This document shows positions 42,501 through 52,333 of a DNA stretch of 64,000 nucleotides, piece by piece. Position 1 is the stretch's first letter. The number at the start of each line of letters is the position of its first letter. The position numbers were made by a program, and so were the translations under genes. This DNA is from Ustilago trichophora. Taxonomy: Eukaryota > Basidiomycota > Ustilaginomycetes > Ustilaginales > Ustilaginaceae. The stretch lies in contig OOIN01000003.1 of assembly GCA_900323505.1 (NCBI GenBank), forward strand, positions 1,612,001-1,676,000, written 5' to 3'. Below the pieces are notes generated by a model. The model ran no database searches and had not been told where the DNA came from. It was given only the letters and a program-made list of their open reading frames with translations.

Positions 42501-42555
42501 GCCACTTGACCAACACTTATAATTTCGCCTCTCTCCGGGTGAGCTGCTACAAAGA
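39548..42555. other. 3.0-kb gene-free stretch upstream of the acid phosphatase
   Basis: No coding frame is supported. The reverse of TTAGGGTCCAA lies at 40567-40577. From about 41520 to 42540 the plus strand is markedly C/T-rich, with many CTTTCT and TCCC runs, which looks like a long transcribed 5' leader. Short open frames within it have no recognisable products. Confidence 0.5.
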
Positions 42556-44094
42556 ATGGCGTCTCCGAATGTGGACGGAGGCCCTTCCGTCTCTACCAAC
42601 CCCATCGGCAAGCCATCCATCGACTTTTCCTCCATACCCTTCACCGCTGGAATCCCTATGGCCTCTGCAGTCTCCAATGCTGGGGCCGGCGCCGCGGGCC
42701 CAGGGCTTGGCTGGCGCGATCCACCCAAGGGCCTTGAGCTTTCCCAAGTTCACTATCTTGTTCGTCATGGCGAAAGAACCCCCGTACGAAGTCGTCTCAC
42801 ACACATCTTTCCCGAAAAGTGGAACCTGTGTCGTGCTGGACGCGAGTTTGATGCCTGTGTGCTCAACTTGACACCAAGCGACGACAACTCGATTCCTCCC
42901 TTCGATGTTGGTCAGGTCCATCCTGGAAAGACGGCTACCATGTACAGCAGCATCATGCGCATGCGCCGCAGCGTAGAGACCGAGTCCTCCCGTTCTGGGC
43001 GTGGACAGCAGGATGAAGAAGGTGAATGTATGCTAGGCGAGCTCACCGATCTTGGTCGATTGTCGACACTTCGCTTTGGTCGCGAGCTTCGTGGGTTGTA
43101 CGTCGACCGTCTTGGCTTCTTGCCACAATTGCTCACCAGCAAGGACAACGATGCGCTCTACTTCCGCAGCACCAACATGAGCCGCACCATTGAAAGTCTC
43201 GAGCAAGTCATCCGCGGTCTTCACTCGAACGCCGTTCAGCCCAACACGGCTGGTCAATTTGTCCCCAAGGTGTTGGTGCGCAACGGCACCGAAGAGAACC
43301 TGCTTCCAAATACTTTTGGCTGCTCAAGGCTTTCCGCTCTCGACAAGGCCTTTGCGGATGCCACCGCGCGCGCCTTCAACCCTATCCTGGAGCAATTCGA
43401 TGATCAGTTCCACTCTGTGACGCGAGCCAAGCCCCGTGTCGACGGTCGACCTCGCCTCAACGGCATCCTGGATACCGTCAAAGCGGCGCAGGCACACGGT
43501 TTCCAGGTGCCACCGGCTCTGGCGGACCCACGCTTCTTGTCTACGGTCGAAGACGCCATCGTCTCCGAGTGGTTCTCGGGATACTCGGCAGAGGATCCAG
43601 AGAGGAAGGCCGAGTTCCGACGACTGGCAATGGGTCGATTTATCAACGACTTGGGCTCCCGCATGTCATCCAAAGCCAGCAAGGGTGCGGAGGATCCGCT
43701 CAAGTTCGCCGTCTACGCGACACACGACACTGCCCTAGCTGGGTTGCTCTGCACACTTGACTGTTTTGATGGGCGTTGGCCCAACTTTACAGCATCGATG
43801 GGTGTCGAACTCTTCCGCGACACTGCGGCGCCGACGTCGACTTCGATCTTGGGCAAGGTCCAGGGTCTGCTCGGTTTGGGCAAAGCACAGCAGCAGCACT
43901 ACGTTCGAGTTCGATACGGCGACCGCGACATGCAGCTCCCAGCGTGTGCTCCTAAAGGCAAACACTACGAGGGCCGTCCCGAGTTGTGTACGCTAGAGGC
44001 ATTCATGGGCATCGCCAAGTCGCTTCAGCATCCCAAGGGCTGGACGTGGGAGCAGCAATGCGCTGTTGGGCAAGGGCCTAGGTCTTCCAAGTAG
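42556..44094 (+). CDS. histidine acid phosphatase, intracellular type (ACP6-like)
   Basis: This intronless 512-residue protein has both catalytic motifs of branch-2 histidine phosphatases: YLVRHGERTPVRSRL (RHGxRxP, residues about 70-76) and FAVYATHDTALAGLL (HD proton donor, about residue 395). Other family segments are ELTDLGRLSTLRFGRELR and DALYFRSTNMSRTIESLEQ. There is no signal peptide; the first 60 residues are Ser/Pro/Gly/Ala-rich, and the protein resembles the lysophosphatidic acid phosphatase/ACP6 group more than secreted phytases. A 45-residue linker with SKASKGAED precedes the HD motif. The start context (AAAGAATGGCG) follows a long pyrimidine-rich leader. It contrasts with the other family member at 4448-5848, which lacks the HD pair. 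Confidence 0.88.
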   Translation: MASPNVDGGPSVSTNPIGKPSIDFSSIPFTAGIPMASAVSNAGAGAAGPGLGWRDPPKGLELSQVHYLVRHGERTPVRSRLTHIFPEKWNLCRAGREFDACVLNLTPSDDNSIPPFDVGQVHPGKTATMYSSIMRMRRSVETESSRSGRGQQDEEGECMLGELTDLGRLSTLRFGRELRGLYVDRLGFLPQLLTSKDNDALYFRSTNMSRTIESLEQVIRGLHSNAVQPNTAGQFVPKVLVRNGTEENLLPNTFGCSRLSALDKAFADATARAFNPILEQFDDQFHSVTRAKPRVDGRPRLNGILDTVKAAQAHGFQVPPALADPRFLSTVEDAIVSEWFSGYSAEDPERKAEFRRLAMGRFINDLGSRMSSKASKGAEDPLKFAVYATHDTALAGLLCTLDCFDGRWPNFTASMGVELFRDTAAPTSTSILGKVQGLLGLGKAQQQHYVRVRYGDRDMQLPACAPKGKHYEGRPELCTLEAFMGIAKSLQHPKGWTWEQQCAVGQGPRSSK

Positions 44095-44898
44095 ATTTCG
44101 ACCTACCCCCCGTGCACCTCGGACCGCAATAGATTCTTTTACAGCGCAATCTCGTCCGAGGCCAACATCATTAGCAAGCATTCTGCATCCGATACCATTC
44201 CCTCTTTCTCTCTCTCCACATCCCCCAGTCATCCATTCTCTCGACATCTCCTTTTGGTTTCAGCAGCACTCGGGATATATACCTGGAATTGTCACCACGG
44301 AAGCGACTTTGACAATCTTTGCCTCAAGCGTCTGTGCTCTGCTTCCGTCCGTTTGTGCATCTCCCTCCCCCCCTTCACGTCTTTCCTCTTTCCCACCTTT
44401 CACCTCTCACTCTCTCCCACATATTGGGAAGGGAGTGGGGCCCATTAATCGATGACGCTTTGCGAAATCCTACGAAGCGTCATTTTCATGCCGGGCCCAA
44501 ATCAATCCTCTTTTGTACCTGCGGGTGCAAAAGGCAGAGCAGACTTCACTTTACCCTCCGTCGACACTTGTTTCAGTGACAGAGGTTCTTCGGAATCTTC
44601 CTTGGGGGTCATTCTCTCGCTCTTACATCCTTCCCCCTTTTTTGCGTTCGTTTTGTTGGTGAGATATCGTTGGATTTGAGGTCTGGCTGCTTTTTACTTG
44701 GTGGTTATGTTTGTCATTTTGAACAATGATTATATGCAATGGAAGGGGTTTTGATCAGAGTTTATGGACTTGTTTGAGGCGGTGTGACGGTGTGTTGGTG
44801 GGCTGAGGTCGGGGGCCAAAAAAAAAGGTTGTGTTCAATCTAACAAACCGGAAAATTGACCGTGCACCCACCCAAAAGTCGACGTGGAAAGTCCGCGC

Positions 44899-44910
44899 TT
44901 CAGGGTCCAA
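44899..44910 (+). promoter_or_regulatory. TTCAGGGTCCAA element upstream of SPC1
   Basis: Exact copy of the recurrent 12-mer, about 205 bp upstream of the SPC1 ATG and in the same orientation as the gene. Confidence 0.5.
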
Positions 44911-44986
44911 CCTCCTCAAGTCTTGCACTCTCGCACTTTATCTTCCACCGCCTCATCTCATCTCTCTCACCACAACCACATCGTCT

Positions 44987-45012
44987 AACATCAACATCAA
45001 CATCAACATCAA
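44987..45012. repeat. (AACATC)4 microsatellite
   Basis: Four tandem hexamers in the presumed SPC1 leader, about 100 bp upstream of its ATG. Confidence 0.8.
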
Positions 45013-45112
45013 CGCACTCGCAATTTTCTAGCTGCAATACCTGAATTCGAGTCAACATCCAAAGGACAGACTACCTCCGCTGAAGCAAAAGAAAGGGAAA
45101 GCCGATCAAAAG

Positions 45113-45830
45113 ATGGAGACTATTCAGCGCTGGGTTGATGGCAAGATCGTAGGTTACTCCCTTGCCTCTCGCTCCTGTACCGCCTTGTTCGAGCCTGAAC
45201 TATAGCTAGGCATGTTGTGTCTCAACAAAGCCATTTCCATCACTCCAGTGAATACCACCAAAACCAACACCGGACCTCGTGGAACTAACCCAACTGTCTT
45301 TCTCTCCCTCTCCCTCTTACTGCTCTTTCTTCCACTCGCTTTCCCACCTTTACCCATAACACAATGCGCCATCTGCAACATATAGGACTTTCAAAGTCAA
45401 CGTCTAGCAGATAGAATCATGCAAGAAGGCCTCGTTGCCGGTGCAAGCGTTGCTTTCCTTTTGGGCTATTTAACACAAAACATGCAGCTGTGTATGGTGA
45501 CCTTTGGATTTGCTACCCTTCTCGTTGCTCTCGTACGTTTTTCGCCCTTTCCTTCGCTCTGTTTCGAACCACACGCTCCACAGAAGAAATAGAAGTGCAT
45601 CGCTGACAAACGCTATGGTCTCTTTCAATCATGTGCAACAGGTGACAGTTCCTCCCTGGCCCAAACTCTTCAACAGGTATCACGTAGAGTGGTTGCCCAA
45701 CACCTCTTCTACCGCTGCCGCAACAGAAGACCAAGCTGAATCATCCTCAAACACCACCGCTGCAACAACGGGAAAAGGGGGTAAAAAGACAATCACAGTC
45801 AAGACCAGCATTACCACTCAGGTGGGATAG
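45113..45830 (+). CDS. signal peptidase complex subunit SPC1 (SPCS1)
   Basis: SPC1 is a small ER-membrane subunit of the signal peptidase complex. Three exons, 45113-45148, 45386-45532 and 45642-45830, join to 123 residues. Intron 1 is 237 nt (donor GTAGGT, acceptor ATATAG) and intron 2 is 109 nt (donor GTACGT, acceptor CAACAG). The joined protein reads WVDGKIDFQSQRLADRIMQ, then two closely spaced membrane helices (LVAGASVAFLLGYL and MVTFGFATLLVALVTV), then the family hallmark PPWPKLFNRYHVEWLP. This matches the I-D-x-x-G-Q-x-L-A and PPWP..RRHPLKWLP pattern of yeast and animal SPC1. A Ser/Thr/Lys-rich tail of about 40 residues is extra. No single exon is convincing alone; the joined product is. 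Confidence 0.9.
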
Positions 45831-46057
45831 ATCAGCGGCTCTCCTCATGGTTTGGCACGTCTTCATCCGCGGCTAATCTTCCATCAGTACGGCTCGGGTT
45901 CGCTCTAATGGTATACGATATACAACGTGATAACACGTTCACTGCGATGTGTATCACCGCTATATGCTGTCTTGAGCCACTAGCCCCGTGCTTTCCTGAG
46001 GGAACGAAGCGTATGGCAGCGCTGAAGAGAACAACTTCGGATGGAGCATTGCTGGAG
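45831..46057. other. convergent 3' region, SPC1 and the Zn2Cys6 regulator
   Basis: This 227-bp gap lies between two stop codons. No gene is seen. Confidence 0.5.
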
Positions 46058-49000
46058 CTAAGCTTTTGCATGTGTTGCTGGGGACCCGTTGCTGGTATTC
46101 GCCTTGCCTCCCGGACTAGCAGTTGCTGTTGCTGTGCCAGGGAGCATACTTAAAAAGTCCAACAAGGTCGAAGCATCGCTCTCTGATCCTGTGACTGCCG
46201 CAACTTTTGTCGGGTTTGCGTTGGCTGTACCCATATATGCCGCATGGCCTATACCTCCAGTCATGCTCGCCCTGGTGGACATAGGGTCAGCAGATGTGCT
46301 GTACATGTGAGAGAATGGATCCCCGCCATGACCAGCAGAGGGAGAGTTGGTGCCGAACAGCATTGCCCCAGCAGAAGAGCCGAACGGGTTGGTTCCATTG
46401 GACATGCCAAATTGAGGGATAGTGGCGTCAGCTCCGCCTTCATAGGGCTGCAAGAGCCAGTTGTGAAATCCAAAAGTTGATGCTGCTGCGACGCGTTCGG
46501 CTTCTTCTGGAGCACCAGCATTGATACTGCTCTCCTTTTGTGTCCTCGTGCTGGCGTCAAATGAGGAAGTATCGCAGCTGGAGTTGATCCCATATGGGTC
46601 GCTACTCGCCGCACTGGCGCTGGTGGCAAAGTTGAGCGAGGTGGGCGTGAGACTGGATGAGTACGACGGCTGGTGCATGCCAAAGCTGCGCGGCGAGTGT
46701 GTGGCTGAAGGTTGCAGTGCTGCAGATAAGGACGAGGGCTGTGGCTGGACGCTCTGAGTGGTCCGCTCGCTAAGAGTGGGGACGAGGCTGTGTCCTGGCG
46801 TGCCGAATCGTGCTGTGCGCGGTGGGGCGGCGACAAAGATTGTGGATCCCGGCGGAGGTGCTGCGTCCAGCGTGTTGATCGAGCTCCAGGTCGAGTCTGA
46901 CAGCCACGTCGGATGCTGATGTGCTGCGGCCTGCAACAACTCATGATGTGATGTGCGACGAAGGCTGCTTCCTTCCGGCAGAGGAGCTGATCTGTTCTGT
47001 TCCGCTCGTCGCTCATGCAGCGCACTCGAACCCCGGATCAAGTCTTCGACCGAGGCCATGTCTGACGCTGAGACATCGGTCGAAGATGATGCCTGACGAG
47101 CGGAACCAGGATCCAACACCGATCGAAGTACAGCCGAAGCGGCAGCGTCAAATGTGTCCCTGATTCTAGTGCCATACCCATCATCTCTTGACGTCAACGC
47201 CTCTAGCGTCGAAGCACAGCTTTGCACGTTGAAAACAACCTCAACGACCGGGCTGGGACACGGAATGCCAGTGCGTGTAAGCTTTTCCAACGCATTGAGA
47301 TGCGTGAGACCCGAAATGAAGAGATGGTGCGTGGCAAGCCATGGAAAGTTGATGGTCGAGCTGCGATGCATGCCTTTGTAGATCTTCATTGCGCGTCCTG
47401 AAGCCATGAACGCCTGTTGCAGACCATGCGAGTCGGGTCTCGGGTTGTTGGGCGAAGGTCGGAAGAGCAAAGAGATAGTCAGGTTGTGGTTGAGATCGAT
47501 CCAGTCCCGCGTGATGAAAGGTGTCGCGGTGGAGCTGACACCGTCGCCCTGAGACCTGTCGATGGCTGGGGGAGCGAGCCGAATTCGGTCATATTCTGAC
47601 CTCCATTCGACCAGCTTTTCCATCATGCGTGATTGCCATTCGATGTTGGGTGTGGGTGGACCCACTTCCATCACGAGTGCTAGCGACGGTCTCGTTGGTG
47701 CGGGCTGCGAGAGACTGACGCCATCGTTGTCGAGCGAATAGTCACGAGGGTTGACACTGTGTAGACGACAGAGGATTTCTGACTGAATGCGTCGGAGATT
47801 GACATGCGATCTGAAGAGCTGCTTTTGAGGGTCGACGCGGGAGTGGTCGTTGCTTGATGAGCCTATCTCGCGATCCGATCGAAGCAGGTCGGGATCGGAC
47901 AGCAGACTCGGAAGCTGAACATGGATCCAAGCATCAGATAGTCCGGGAGGTCGGGCAAGGGCAACCGCTAGGCTGCGATCGAGGCAGTACGTCGTCCAGA
48001 AGAGACGTCGTCGGAGGTCAATGACCTCCTGAGAGAATGGAGCATTCGCTGCCGAGTCGTACTCGCGGTCGACGTGCAGGTTGAGCTCTGTAACCAAACG
48101 AATTGCAGCGCCCGACAGCTCCCACACGCTTCCTGCCGTCGGCACCAAGAGCGCATACTGCAGCTGAAGCAGAGTTGCGCGTAGCTTGTCAATGTCTCCG
48201 AATCTGAAAAGCACAGGGAACATTGCCTGCGCTTCGGCCCAGTACTGATGGCCCAATCGTCGAAGTTCGGGACTGAAGTTGTGCGAGCGGCCAAGAGATG
48301 CCAAGGCGACAGCGAGTGCCATCAGAACGACGCATCGATGCTTTGACAGGGTGATGCGATCCACTACGGGCGAAGGCGGGATGGGCGGCGGAGGCATGGC
48401 GTCGAACGGTGTTGCCGAAAGAGATACCAGCCGCGACCTCTCGTCATCTTGATACACCAATGCTGCCATCTCCCACATCCGCACCTCATTGATGACAGGG
48501 AGGGATGTGTTCATATACGTCAGGTACCGGGCAATAAGTCGGTCAAAGAAGGTCCTGTCGTATGCCGATATCGTACCGATGCGGCCTGGTCTTGATCTAG
48601 ACTTGAACGGCAAAGCAGCCGATGCATCTTTGAAACGCGATGTGCCGGAAAAGTAGGAGCTTGCGTCGTCTCGATAGCGCGATGCGTTGGATGAAGATCT
48701 GCGTTTCAGTCTGGAGGGAGACTTTGTGCGGTCTCTGTGGTGTTTGGTGAGGGCGGCTAGTGCGGAAGCTTCGTCATTGTCGAGCGTTTGCGTTGTCGAT
48801 CTGTTCAATGTCGGCTGGTGATGCCGATGCGCCGATCCTGTCAAGTCTGAGGACAGGCTTTCGAGGATCGTGCTCGTCTGCTGAATGAAGTCGTTCGGCG
48901 AAGGGTCTGATGGCCCTGGGGATGAAGAGTCGCTGTCCGAGGATGAAGATTGTTCGTCACTGTCGGCACTCTGTGCACCATCGTGGAGGCTTGGGTGCCC

Positions 49001-49615
49001 ATTGCGACCTCGCTTTGTGCGCTTCGCTGGTGGCCTCCCTACGCGAGAACTCCGACTCCCACTGCCACTGGCACTATCGCTACCGTCACCAGCAAGGACA
49101 GCTGAATTAGCGTTGACGGCTCCGCCAGACGATGCAAGAGCAAGTCTGCTTTCAAGATCCTTTACCTTTTGCTGTAGCTCGTAGACCAAGCCACGTGAGA
49201 CATTTGGGATCTTGTCGCGGCCGAAACATTCCCTCCCTGACTTTTGACAAGGAGTACAAGCCGGAAGTAGAGCATCGCATTTGACTTTGCGAGTTCTGCA
49301 GGCCTCGCAGGCGGGTAGACGTGTTTCCCTCTCCTTGTCTCTAGCCTTGTCGTTGTCCTTGGACGCGCTTCTCTCCCTATCCTGTTTCTTGTCCTTATCG
49401 GCCCTTGAAGTAGATGCAACTTTGGGTGAAGATCGAGACGAGCCAGCTAGATCCGATGTTGAGGCAGATGCTCGTGCTGGACTGCTCCGTCTCGCCTTGG
49501 CTGAGTTCATGGGTGAAGAGGAATGGCTGGCGACCACGTCTGATGTCATAGTAGCTGCCGAGTGGATGACGTCCTGGCCCGGCCCAGCGGCTGAAGCAAG
49601 TCCTTCTGTTGACAT
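46058..49615 (-). CDS. Zn2Cys6 fungal transcription factor
   Basis: This intronless 1185-residue protein is a binuclear zinc-cluster regulator. The cluster at residues 103-130 has spacing CX2CX6CX6CX2CX6C, with the usual basic RTRKVKCD loop. A leucine/charged stretch (VYELQQKVKDLESRLAL, about 144-160) fits a dimerising coiled coil. The middle region (about 370-620) matches the fungal-specific transcription factor domain, including MALAVALASLGRSHNF and SQEVIDLRRRLFWTTYCLDRSLAVALARP. The rest is Ser/Pro/Gln-rich, with the C-terminal 350 residues looking like an activation region. An Arg/Lys/Asp/Glu-rich stretch (70-100) precedes the cluster. Target genes cannot be inferred. A CAGGGTCCG element lies about 146 bp upstream. 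Confidence 0.92.
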   Translation of the reverse strand: MSTEGLASAAGPGQDVIHSAATMTSDVVASHSSSPMNSAKARRSSPARASASTSDLAGSSRSSPKVASTSRADKDKKQDRERSASKDNDKARDKERETRLPACEACRTRKVKCDALLPACTPCQKSGRECFGRDKIPNVSRGLVYELQQKVKDLESRLALASSGGAVNANSAVLAGDGSDSASGSGSRSSRVGRPPAKRTKRGRNGHPSLHDGAQSADSDEQSSSSDSDSSSPGPSDPSPNDFIQQTSTILESLSSDLTGSAHRHHQPTLNRSTTQTLDNDEASALAALTKHHRDRTKSPSRLKRRSSSNASRYRDDASSYFSGTSRFKDASAALPFKSRSRPGRIGTISAYDRTFFDRLIARYLTYMNTSLPVINEVRMWEMAALVYQDDERSRLVSLSATPFDAMPPPPIPPSPVVDRITLSKHRCVVLMALAVALASLGRSHNFSPELRRLGHQYWAEAQAMFPVLFRFGDIDKLRATLLQLQYALLVPTAGSVWELSGAAIRLVTELNLHVDREYDSAANAPFSQEVIDLRRRLFWTTYCLDRSLAVALARPPGLSDAWIHVQLPSLLSDPDLLRSDREIGSSSNDHSRVDPQKQLFRSHVNLRRIQSEILCRLHSVNPRDYSLDNDGVSLSQPAPTRPSLALVMEVGPPTPNIEWQSRMMEKLVEWRSEYDRIRLAPPAIDRSQGDGVSSTATPFITRDWIDLNHNLTISLLFRPSPNNPRPDSHGLQQAFMASGRAMKIYKGMHRSSTINFPWLATHHLFISGLTHLNALEKLTRTGIPCPSPVVEVVFNVQSCASTLEALTSRDDGYGTRIRDTFDAAASAVLRSVLDPGSARQASSSTDVSASDMASVEDLIRGSSALHERRAEQNRSAPLPEGSSLRRTSHHELLQAAAHQHPTWLSDSTWSSINTLDAAPPPGSTIFVAAPPRTARFGTPGHSLVPTLSERTTQSVQPQPSSLSAALQPSATHSPRSFGMHQPSYSSSLTPTSLNFATSASAASSDPYGINSSCDTSSFDASTRTQKESSINAGAPEEAERVAAASTFGFHNWLLQPYEGGADATIPQFGMSNGTNPFGSSAGAMLFGTNSPSAGHGGDPFSHMYSTSADPMSTRASMTGGIGHAAYMGTANANPTKVAAVTGSESDASTLLDFLSMLPGTATATASPGGKANTSNGSPATHAKA

Positions 49616-50071
49616 CGGTTCAAGGTACTGTGGCGCTTGTCATCTGTGCTCGACGACTGCGCTGTGAGCAGAGGTGCGAGATGAAAGATGGATGATGTAG
49701 GCGGAAAGAAAGCCCGGATAGCGGAAGTTCAGATCTGGAAAAGGCAAATTTGGCAGCAAGCAGGGTCCGCTTCGCCCACGCGCCGAGAAGTTTTAGCCAG
49801 TCTATTAGCCGGGATCCGTCAAATCCATCTTTAGCGTGGCCATGTGCCTACCGACCCAGCGTCTGGCGCTGCCTACAGCCGGGACCAGATTTGTATAGTT
49901 GGCCCTTGCACGTTCGGGTGATGCTAAGAAACAGGCTTTGATTTGAGCTTGAGCTTATCAGATTGACATTGGTGGGACAGCTCAATCACAGCTACGAGAG
50001 ATTTATAAGATTCTGTGTCACGTCGCTGCCTGCGAAGATCAGCCTGTTCAAAGTAACAGCCGAGCATGACA
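49616..50071. other. intergenic between the EAF gene and the Zn2Cys6 regulator
   Basis: This 456-bp tandem spacer contains the regulator's promoter, with CAGGGTCCG at 49761-49769. No coding frame is supported. Confidence 0.5.
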
Positions 50072-51928
50072 CTAATCGCTGTCCTCTAGCTCCTCTTCTT
50101 CCTGACGAGGGCCGCCCAAACCATAGGCTTTACGAATCTGTCTTGGCGCATAGCTATCCGCTCTGGTATTTGCCGCACTCTGCGCGGCTGTATAAGCGCG
50201 TGAACTCCTTCGCTTTTCCACGGCCGCAGGAGGCGCAACCGGCGGAGCCTCAGGAGCCTCAGCCAGGCTCATATCCAGTTCAGCTGCAAAGTCGTCCAGG
50301 TCATCATCTTCGTCCTCATCACCACCGTCGTGTACAGCGTCTTCGAGTTTGCCCGATGACTTTGATGGCTCGGTGGGGCTAACAAGATCCCGAGGAGATT
50401 TGACGGATGCTGGCGTCGGGCTAGCAACGTCGAGGTGCGGCGATGCTGTCGGGGTGATACCCACGCCAGTCTGCTGTAATCCCAACCCAATGGAGGCAGT
50501 AGGTTGAGACGGCGGGGCTCGGGTGTCATCCGCAGGTGCAGAACGATCTGTCGATGGCGAGGTTGTCCGCTTGAATGATTTGGACAGCGAAGACGAGCGA
50601 GGCACGGGGACATCGTCCAAGTCAGGGGTGTGCGCTTTAGGTGTGTTGACCTTCATCTGTCTTTCAGCGTGCTTAAGCCGTGAGACAGGTGAAATAGACC
50701 TGTCTGTTGACCGCTTCGCCACCAAACTTGACGAAATTGGAGCCGGAGCAGCCTGTTCCTCAGCCTCGCTGGCGTCCTCCATCTCTATCTCGATCTCACG
50801 TTCCAGTTCTCGCTCGAGCTCGAGCGCCAGATCGTCATCATCGCCTTCCAATGTTTGAGGCTCTTCCACCTTCTCAACAATCGCAGGCTCAGAAGTCTCG
50901 CTGGACCTGCGCCGGTGCGGAGGACTCGAAGCTTCCTCGACTTGGGCCTGACTTGATCGTCGCCGACTGCGACGCAACCCGCCTGCTGGCTCGCTGGGCG
51001 AGGCTGACTTTTCTGGCGGCGCTGCTACTTTTGCTTTCTTGCTTTCCTGTCTAGTCGGAGGGTCTTCTTCTTGCGGCATCGAGCTCCTCTTGACGTGATC
51101 AGTGCTTGAGCTCGTCGATGGCTCCACTAAAGTTTCGGGACCATCATCGAATTCCTCCATTTCGACTGCGATGCTTCGGCGAGACGACCGGCGCACTGGT
51201 GTCATGGCTGTGCTTGTCTTTCCGCGCAGCTTCAGGTCGCCAGATTTACTACTGCTTGAGGGTCTTGACGACCTCTCTGCTCCCTGACTGGTCTGATTAC
51301 GCTCCAGTAGGGCGGCTGAGCTCTGCGCTTCTCCCGGCCTGACCGAGCCAGAGGCAGAGATGTCTGAGCGCGCCAAGGGACCGTCTTGGATAGATCGCTT
51401 CTTCGATTTCGCTGTTTCTTTCGTCCATACGTCTTGGCTCTGATTGCTGAGGACCGTTTTGGACCGCTCGTATTTGAACGAAAAGGCAGAAGCTATCCTG
51501 TCTAGACGATAGACTTGAGCCGCTTCGTCCCACACCAGCACGAGATCGTACGCCTTCGCAGCGGTCTGAGGCCCCGTAAAGATATGCGCCGGCTTCTTCT
51601 TTGCAGTCTCGTCCATAGCGGAGCCGGAGACAGCTTCCTGGTCGGCTTCATGAGATTCGAGCTCGAGCTGCCAGTCTGCATTGGTGTTTCGGCTGGGCCC
51701 TGGTTGGAACAGGGCACCCCTCTTGCAATCGTGCGTTGAGTCTGGCTTGAAATTGAAATTCAGGGCAAAGTAGTTGGGAAGAGGCTGGCGATTGGTGAAG
51801 ACTTCTTCGTGCCGAAGAGTGTCGTGAACGTCACCGTGACTTCCAGCATGCGACACAGCTTCTAGGAGGGCAGAGGCTGACGGCCCAACCGTCACCTCTT
51901 GGAAACGGCGGATCCTGTCTCTGCTCAT
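50072..51928 (-). CDS. ELL-associated factor (EAF) domain protein
   Basis: EAF proteins bind ELL and stimulate RNA polymerase II elongation. This intronless protein has 618 residues. The N-terminal EAF domain covers about residues 1-165: LPNYFALNFNFKPDSTH corresponds to the conserved F-x-L-x-Y-x-F-K-P strand, and HIFTGPQTAAKAYDLVLVWD with VYRLDRIASAF matches the F-K-G ... E-Y-V-L-I-F-D ... L-E-R-L part of the family. The remainder is disordered, with SR-rich segments and alternating acidic stretches (LEGDDDDLALELERELEREI), typical of the transactivation tails of EAFs. It ends with an acidic EEEELEDSD tail. A TTCAGGGTCCAA element lies about 130 bp upstream of the ATG. Confidence 0.82.
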   Translation of the reverse strand: MSRDRIRRFQEVTVGPSASALLEAVSHAGSHGDVHDTLRHEEVFTNRQPLPNYFALNFNFKPDSTHDCKRGALFQPGPSRNTNADWQLELESHEADQEAVSGSAMDETAKKKPAHIFTGPQTAAKAYDLVLVWDEAAQVYRLDRIASAFSFKYERSKTVLSNQSQDVWTKETAKSKKRSIQDGPLARSDISASGSVRPGEAQSSAALLERNQTSQGAERSSRPSSSSKSGDLKLRGKTSTAMTPVRRSSRRSIAVEMEEFDDGPETLVEPSTSSSTDHVKRSSMPQEEDPPTRQESKKAKVAAPPEKSASPSEPAGGLRRSRRRSSQAQVEEASSPPHRRRSSETSEPAIVEKVEEPQTLEGDDDDLALELERELEREIEIEMEDASEAEEQAAPAPISSSLVAKRSTDRSISPVSRLKHAERQMKVNTPKAHTPDLDDVPVPRSSSLSKSFKRTTSPSTDRSAPADDTRAPPSQPTASIGLGLQQTGVGITPTASPHLDVASPTPASVKSPRDLVSPTEPSKSSGKLEDAVHDGGDEDEDDDLDDFAAELDMSLAEAPEAPPVAPPAAVEKRRSSRAYTAAQSAANTRADSYAPRQIRKAYGLGGPRQEEEELEDSD

Positions 51929-52333
51929 ATCAACTGCGAGAGTGGAGCCTGGAGGGCAAGAAGTAGTAAGAAGAGAAGCGATGCAGGCGAATCATGGGTT
52001 GATGAGGCATCGTGGTCAGCTGGCAAGTCGAACATCGTTCGAGTTGCTCTGATGAAATTCAGGGTCCAACCAAACCAAAATCAAAAGGGCCCATGCGCTA
52101 TTCGCTGAATTCCCATCCCGGCAGGTATTTCGAAGATCACAACGTTCCACATCATACACTCCATCACACGTTCCACACAACGACAAAGTTATCACGCTCG
52201 ACCACTCCCGAAGCCATCTCTAGTCAGCTCTAGCAGGTATTTCGGGTCACAAAGATGTAGATTGCGAAGGAAACAATGGTGAAAGAAGACAATAAGCGAG
52301 GAACGTAAATGAGGACAAGATACTGCTCAACGC
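51929..52333. other. intergenic between arabinofuranosidase and EAF genes
   Basis: This 405-bp spacer holds the EAF promoter and the 3' end of the arabinofuranosidase gene. Repeated CACA/TTCCACA words occur near 52140-52180. No gene is supported. Confidence 0.5.
52058..52069 (+). promoter_or_regulatory. TTCAGGGTCCAA element upstream of the EAF gene
   Basis: Exact copy of the recurrent 12-mer, in reverse orientation to the gene and about 130 bp from its ATG. Confidence 0.5.

Larger units (their letters stand above)
44095..45112. other. intergenic between acid phosphatase and SPC1
   Basis: The first part is a C/T-rich 3' region. Near SPC1 there are a TTCAGGGTCCAA element and an (AACATC)n repeat. 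No gene is supported. Confidence 0.55.
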
